From assembly GCA_004375785.1 (NCBI GenBank), contig SOKM01000255.1, positions 1 to 8,930 of the forward strand: a stretch of 8,930 nt of DNA, written 5' to 3'. The number at the start of each line of letters is the position of its first letter. Within the stretch, counting starts at the first letter, position 1. This document shows positions 6,287-8,930 of the stretch, one piece after another. Source of the DNA: Candidatus Cloacimonadota bacterium (GTDB lineage Bacteria > Hydrothermota > E44-bin80). The notes below the pieces were generated by a model. It had not been told where the DNA came from. It saw only the letters and a list, made by a program, of their open reading frames with translations, and did not search any database. Position numbers and translations under genes: made by a program.

Positions 6287-7753
6287 GTGAGAAACAGTAG
6301 GGGATATATTGCAGGTGCGGCTTTTACAGCACTCGTTGCGGTAATGGCATTTATTATAGGTCTCGTAATTGCCTCAAACATCAATTTCTTCCAGGGCAAA
6401 AATGTACAGGAAAGTTTTGCTCAAGAGAATATCCTACATTCAGTCTCCGGCATTACTGAACCCAGAAAAAACCCATTTACCCCGATTGCAAAAGAGATAT
6501 TACCGACAGTTGTAAATATCAGTGCAGAGAGGGTTGTAAAGGTGAGGTCGCCTTTCTTTGATTTTCCTTTTGAGGAATTTTTTGGAGGCATACCCAGAGA
6601 GTTCGAGAGAAAGTCACAGAGTCTTGGTTCAGGCATTGTATTTTCAAAAGACGGTTACATCCTTACAAACAACCATGTAATTGAGGGAGCGGATAAGATA
6701 ATTATTACGTTCTCAGACAACACCACATTTACGGATGAAGAGGTTGAGGTTGTTGGAACCGACCCGAGAACCGATGTGGCTGTTCTAAAAATAAAAGCAA
6801 AAAAAAATCTTCGGTTTGCAAGACTTGGCGATTCAGATAAAATCGAGATAGGTGATTGGGCTATTGCATTTGGAAATCCGTTTGGATTCAATCAAACGAT
6901 GACGGTGGGCGTTATCAGCGCAAAAGGTAGAACACAGGTTCCCTTAATCCATGGACCAACATATCAAGATTTTATACAGACAGACGCAGCAATAAACTCT
7001 GGAAACAGTGGTGGACCGCTTGTAAATATCGATGGCGAAATCATTGGAATAAATTCTGCAATAGCCAGTCCCAGTGGCGGTAATGTAGGTATTGGTTTTG
7101 CAATTCCAATAAATTTAGCAAAATCTATTGCTAATCAGTTAATCAAAAAAGGAAAGATTACAAGGGGGTGGCTTGGTGTTGCGCCTCAAGAATTAACTCC
7201 GGAGATTGCAAAAGGTTTTGGGCTCAAAGACACAAGAGGTGTGTTAATAGCAAAGGTAATAAGTGATTCCCCTGCAGACAAAGGAGGGCTCGAGGATGGT
7301 GACATCATTATCAAGTTTGATGCCAAACAGGTTGAGGACTTATCAAAATTCAGATTTATGGTTGCAGAAGCTGAACCCGGGAAAAGGGTTAAGATTGCCA
7401 TAATCAGAAATGGAAAAGAACGGAAAATTACTGTAAAAATAGGTAAAATGTCCGGAGATGAGGAAATTGCAAAAAAAGGTAATAACGAAAAGGGTTGGCT
7501 TGGATTGACAGTAGCGGATATGGACCCTGGCTCGAAAGAAACGGGAGTTACTGTGAAAAAAGCGGAATCTAAGAGTTCAGCAGATAATGCAGGTATTGAA
7601 GCCGAAGATATAATAAAAAGAATTGGAAACATCTTTATTCGTGACAGCAGGGATTACGAAAAAGCAAAAAAAGTGTACGAGGAATCCTCGCATATTACTT
7701 TTCAGATTAAGAAACCAGATGGCTACATTATTTTTTTAGCAGTTGAGCAATAA
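6287..7753 (+). CDS. HtrA/DegP-family periplasmic serine protease
   Basis: The 488-residue product degrades misfolded exported proteins outside the cytoplasmic membrane. An N-terminal hydrophobic segment (about 7-30) acts as signal peptide or anchor. The trypsin-like domain follows (about 65-285), with the catalytic triad His130 in TNNHV, Asp163 in RTDVAV and Ser241 in GNSGGP, all intact. The aromatic FFDFPFEEFFGGIP segment (90-103) corresponds to the regulatory LA loop. Two PDZ domains follow: PDZ1 about 293-385, starting RGWLGV, and a shorter PDZ2 about 402-486, starting KGWLGL. The order and length match DegP/DegQ rather than the single-PDZ DegS; I leave the symbol blank because DegP, DegQ and HtrA cannot be told apart here. 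The start is GTG at 6287, with AAAGGAG (6274-6280) six bases ahead. The sigma factor gene begins 22 bases after the stop with no terminator between, so the two are very likely co-transcribed. Envelope-stress control is possible through the ECF-like promoter at 5852. Confidence 0.95.
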   Translation: MRNSRGYIAGAAFTALVAVMAFIIGLVIASNINFFQGKNVQESFAQENILHSVSGITEPRKNPFTPIAKEILPTVVNISAERVVKVRSPFFDFPFEEFFGGIPREFERKSQSLGSGIVFSKDGYILTNNHVIEGADKIIITFSDNTTFTDEEVEVVGTDPRTDVAVLKIKAKKNLRFARLGDSDKIEIGDWAIAFGNPFGFNQTMTVGVISAKGRTQVPLIHGPTYQDFIQTDAAINSGNSGGPLVNIDGEIIGINSAIASPSGGNVGIGFAIPINLAKSIANQLIKKGKITRGWLGVAPQELTPEIAKGFGLKDTRGVLIAKVISDSPADKGGLEDGDIIIKFDAKQVEDLSKFRFMVAEAEPGKRVKIAIIRNGKERKITVKIGKMSGDEEIAKKGNNEKGWLGLTVADMDPGSKETGVTVKKAESKSSADNAGIEAEDIIKRIGNIFIRDSRDYEKAKKVYEESSHITFQIKKPDGYIIFLAVEQ

Positions 7754-7775
7754 TTTAAACTTTTGAGGTGATTAT

Positions 7776-8627
7776 TTGGATATAAAAAAACAAGGAAAAG
7801 TTGCAGATGAACCTCTTTCAATTTACCTGAAAGAGATTCAAAAATATCCTCTTCTTACAAAAGAGCAGGAAATTGAAATTGCAAAAAAAATAGAAAAGGG
7901 TAGCAAGAAATCCATTGAAAAACTTGTTGCATCAAATCTAAGATTTGTTGTCAGTATTGCAAAGATGTACAGGGATTACAACGTCCCACTGATGGATTTA
8001 ATCAATGAAGGTAATATTGGCCTCTTCACTGCAGCAAAGAAGTTCGACGTAAAAAGGGGGGTTCGCTTCATATCATATGCAGTCTGGTGGATAAAACAGG
8101 CAATATTAAAGACTATTGCCGAGCAAACAAGAATTGTGAGGCTCCCTTTGAACCAGAAACAGAAGATAAGAAATATAGCAAATATGAGAGAAAAACTTAA
8201 GCAAAAAAGTGGTGGTAGGGACCCTACTGAAGAAGAAATAGCAAAGGCGCTCTCTCTCAGAACAGAAGAGGTTAGGAGGGCAATTCTAATGGCAAAACAG
8301 GATATTTCATTAGATGCTCCAATAAAATCAACTGAAAACCTCTATTTTTTTGATGTAATCTCATCAAAAAGTTATCCATCCCCGGAGGAGATATTTTTTA
8401 GAAAAAATTTTAAGGATGAGATTATGAGACAGTTGAAAAGATTACCACCAAGGGAATTCAAGATTCTAATTCTCTACTTTGGCATTGATAAAGAGAGACC
8501 GCACACACTTGAAGAGATAGGAAAGATACTAAACCTATCGAGGGAAAGGGTGAGACAGCTGAAAGAAAAAGCACTTAAAAAAATCAGGAGTTCTCCAGAC
8601 CTTGCTCTACTCCAATCCTATAAATAA
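7776..8627 (+). CDS. Sigma-70 family RNA polymerase sigma factor, RpoD-like without region 1.1
   Basis: The 283-residue protein directs RNA polymerase to promoters. Region 1.2 (about 11-43) begins DEPLSIYLKEI. Region 2 (about 44-117) contains SNLRFVVSIAKMY, DLINEGNIGL and the -10-recognising YAVWWIKQAI (101-110). Region 3 follows from IVRLPLNQKQK (120-130). Region 4.2 carries the -35-reading helix-turn-helix at about 243-271, with LSRERVRQLKEKALKKIR (254-271). Region 1.1 and the long non-conserved insert of E. coli RpoD are missing, as in short primary sigma factors of several phyla. It could be the housekeeping sigma or a group 2 paralogue; a complete genome would decide, so I give no symbol. 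Its recognition residues fit the TTGACA/TATAAT-type boxes at 2371-2469. The start is TTG at 7776, with GAGGTGA at 7765-7771. It sits 22 bases after htrA, probably on the same mRNA. Confidence 0.92.
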   Translation: MDIKKQGKVADEPLSIYLKEIQKYPLLTKEQEIEIAKKIEKGSKKSIEKLVASNLRFVVSIAKMYRDYNVPLMDLINEGNIGLFTAAKKFDVKRGVRFISYAVWWIKQAILKTIAEQTRIVRLPLNQKQKIRNIANMREKLKQKSGGRDPTEEEIAKALSLRTEEVRRAILMAKQDISLDAPIKSTENLYFFDVISSKSYPSPEEIFFRKNFKDEIMRQLKRLPPREFKILILYFGIDKERPHTLEEIGKILNLSRERVRQLKEKALKKIRSSPDLALLQSYK

Positions 8628-8640
8628 ACCAAAAAAGTTC

Positions 8641-8664
8641 ATGAAGCCACAGAAAGACACAGAA
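8641..8664. repeat. CACAGAA-type short repeat
   Basis: Downstream of the sigma gene, CACAGAA occurs at 8648-8654 and again at 8658-8664, exactly ten bases apart, in the context GCCACAGAAAGACACAGAAG. Motifs of this CCACAGA-GACACAGA type are familiar as dispersed intergenic sequences in many environmental bacterial genomes. With only one occurrence here, its status as a genomic repeat is an inference. Confidence 0.4.
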
Positions 8665-8755
8665 GTTTACAATTTCTCAATTCCCAAAACATTTCTGAGT
8701 TTTTCTGTTCACCCCGTTATTGCTCAACTACTAATCATGTTGAATCCCACAAACC

Positions 8756-8821
8756 GTCACCCTGAATTTATTTCAGGGTCTCTCAAGGACTATTGAGATG
8801 CTGAAACGAGTTCAGCATGAC
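8756..8821. repeat. Inverted pair of 27-base hairpin repeats with compensatory changes
   Basis: Two 27-base units (8756-8782 and, inverted, 8795-8821) are separated by 12 bases. Each contains a perfect 8-bp stem with a 5-base loop: ACCCTGAA/TTCAGGGT (8759-8766, 8772-8779) and ATGCTGAA/TTCAGCAT (8798-8805, 8811-8818). Read in the same orientation, both start GTCA and end TCTC and differ in the stem at paired positions (CC with GG against TG with CA), so pairing is kept. TCTCAA (8781-8786) and TTGAGA (8793-8798) give a further inverted repeat between them. A possible third half-unit, GTCATTCCGAACC on the minus strand, lies at 8831-8843. The second stem is followed at 8825-8829 by TTTTT, so it might also end the upstream operon's transcript, but the spacing is poor for a terminator. 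Confidence 0.8.
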
Positions 8822-8875
8822 AACTTTTTCGGTTCGGAATGACAAAATAAAGGTGTTTACTGATTATTTACTATT

Positions 8876-8897
8876 GCAACCAGGAGGCTGCTCCTTC
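8876..8897 (-). repeat. Single unit of the GTAGGAGC repeat
   Basis: These 22 bases match 4319-4340 at 19 positions, including the exact 11-base GCAACCAGGAG. On the minus strand the unit reads from GAAGGAGC to GTTGC. Unlike the first locus there is no paired inverted partner here. AGGAG (8882-8886) and CTCCT (8891-8895) can form a small hairpin around four bases. Confidence 0.7.
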
Positions 8898-8923
8898 AAA
8901 TACATAATCTTGGAGAAATGCAA

Positions 8924-8930
8924 ATGAGTA
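8924..8930 (+). CDS. Possible start of a downstream gene, cut by the window edge
   Basis: GGAG at 8912-8915 stands eight bases before ATG at 8924, and two bases before another ATG at 8918. The spacing to 8924 fits a real start, but only two codons are visible, so nothing can be said about the product. Confidence 0.25.

Noticed and set aside
7186..7632. A 148-codon minus-strand frame within htrA, and a similar one at 3329-3739 within the hydrolase gene
   Set aside because: Both lie opposite strongly conserved protein-coding sequence and have no recognisable domains; they are antisense shadows.
8602..8796. A 64-codon plus-strand open frame after the sigma gene
   Set aside because: It overlaps the end of the sigma gene and runs through the repeat cluster. 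It has no ribosome binding site and its protein looks like translated repeat DNA.
8759..8829. Intrinsic terminator for the sigma operon
   Set aside because: The stem at 8798-8818 is followed by TTTTT only after six other bases, and the stems are better explained as repeat units; kept only as a possibility.
5854..8834. An identical 13-mer, AACTTTTTCGGTT, at 5854-5866 and 8822-8834
   Set aside because: A 13-base match of A+T-rich sequence is expected about once by chance in a window this long, and the flanks do not align.
1..8930. CRISPR array, tRNA, rRNA, insertion sequence or toxin-antitoxin pair
   Set aside because: I saw no regularly spaced direct repeats, tRNA-like cloverleaf, transposase motif or small paired genes of that kind on either strand.

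Overview
The window comes from a low-GC (A+T-rich by eye) bacterial chromosome. Three things make it bacterial: a sigma-70 factor, strong AGGAGG-type ribosome binding sites, and mixed ATG/GTG/TTG starts. The exported HtrA protease and the signal-bearing glycoside hydrolase suggest a cell with an envelope compartment to service, probably Gram-negative-like. Short primary-type sigma factors without region 1.1, together with dispersed palindromes in gaps, are common in uncultivated lineages (WOR-3, Omnitrophota, Cloacimonadota-type genomes). I cannot assign a phylum from sequence alone.

Layout: (1) 76-2364, minus strand: a 762-residue membrane protein with a spermidine-synthase-like methyltransferase-fold domain between two blocks of membrane helices. 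(2) 2365-2476: a divergent promoter region with two near-consensus sigma-70 promoters, each ending 6-7 bases before an ATG, which suggests leaderless mRNAs. (3) 2477-3727: a membrane-anchored or secreted GH39/PslG-like glycoside hydrolase. (4) 3774-4286: a small FMN nitroreductase whose stop codon is supplied by a palindromic repeat. (5) 4365-5849: a double-length ThyX-like protein made of two thymidylate synthase (ThyX) modules whose signature motif is decayed in complementary ways. (6) 5925-8627: a likely operon of a small coiled-coil protein, an HtrA/DegP-family protease and a sigma-70 factor. It is preceded by a possible ECF-type promoter (GGAAC-N17-CGTC) overlapping a TATACT box. (7) 8628-8930: a 303-base gap holding several dispersed-repeat motifs, with perhaps the start of another gene at the very edge.

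Working together: most genes look like core or housekeeping functions (nucleotide metabolism, redox, protein quality control, transcription) placed side by side rather than one pathway. The only group that looks functionally coupled is coiled-coil/HtrA/sigma, where envelope proteolysis shares a transcript with a transcription factor. I see no CRISPR array, transposase, phage gene, tRNA or rRNA, and no clear new multi-gene system. The most unusual items are the tandem ThyX protein, the paired leaderless promoters, the methyltransferase-fold membrane protein with an Asp-to-Asn change at the catalytic position, and the compensatory hairpin repeats.
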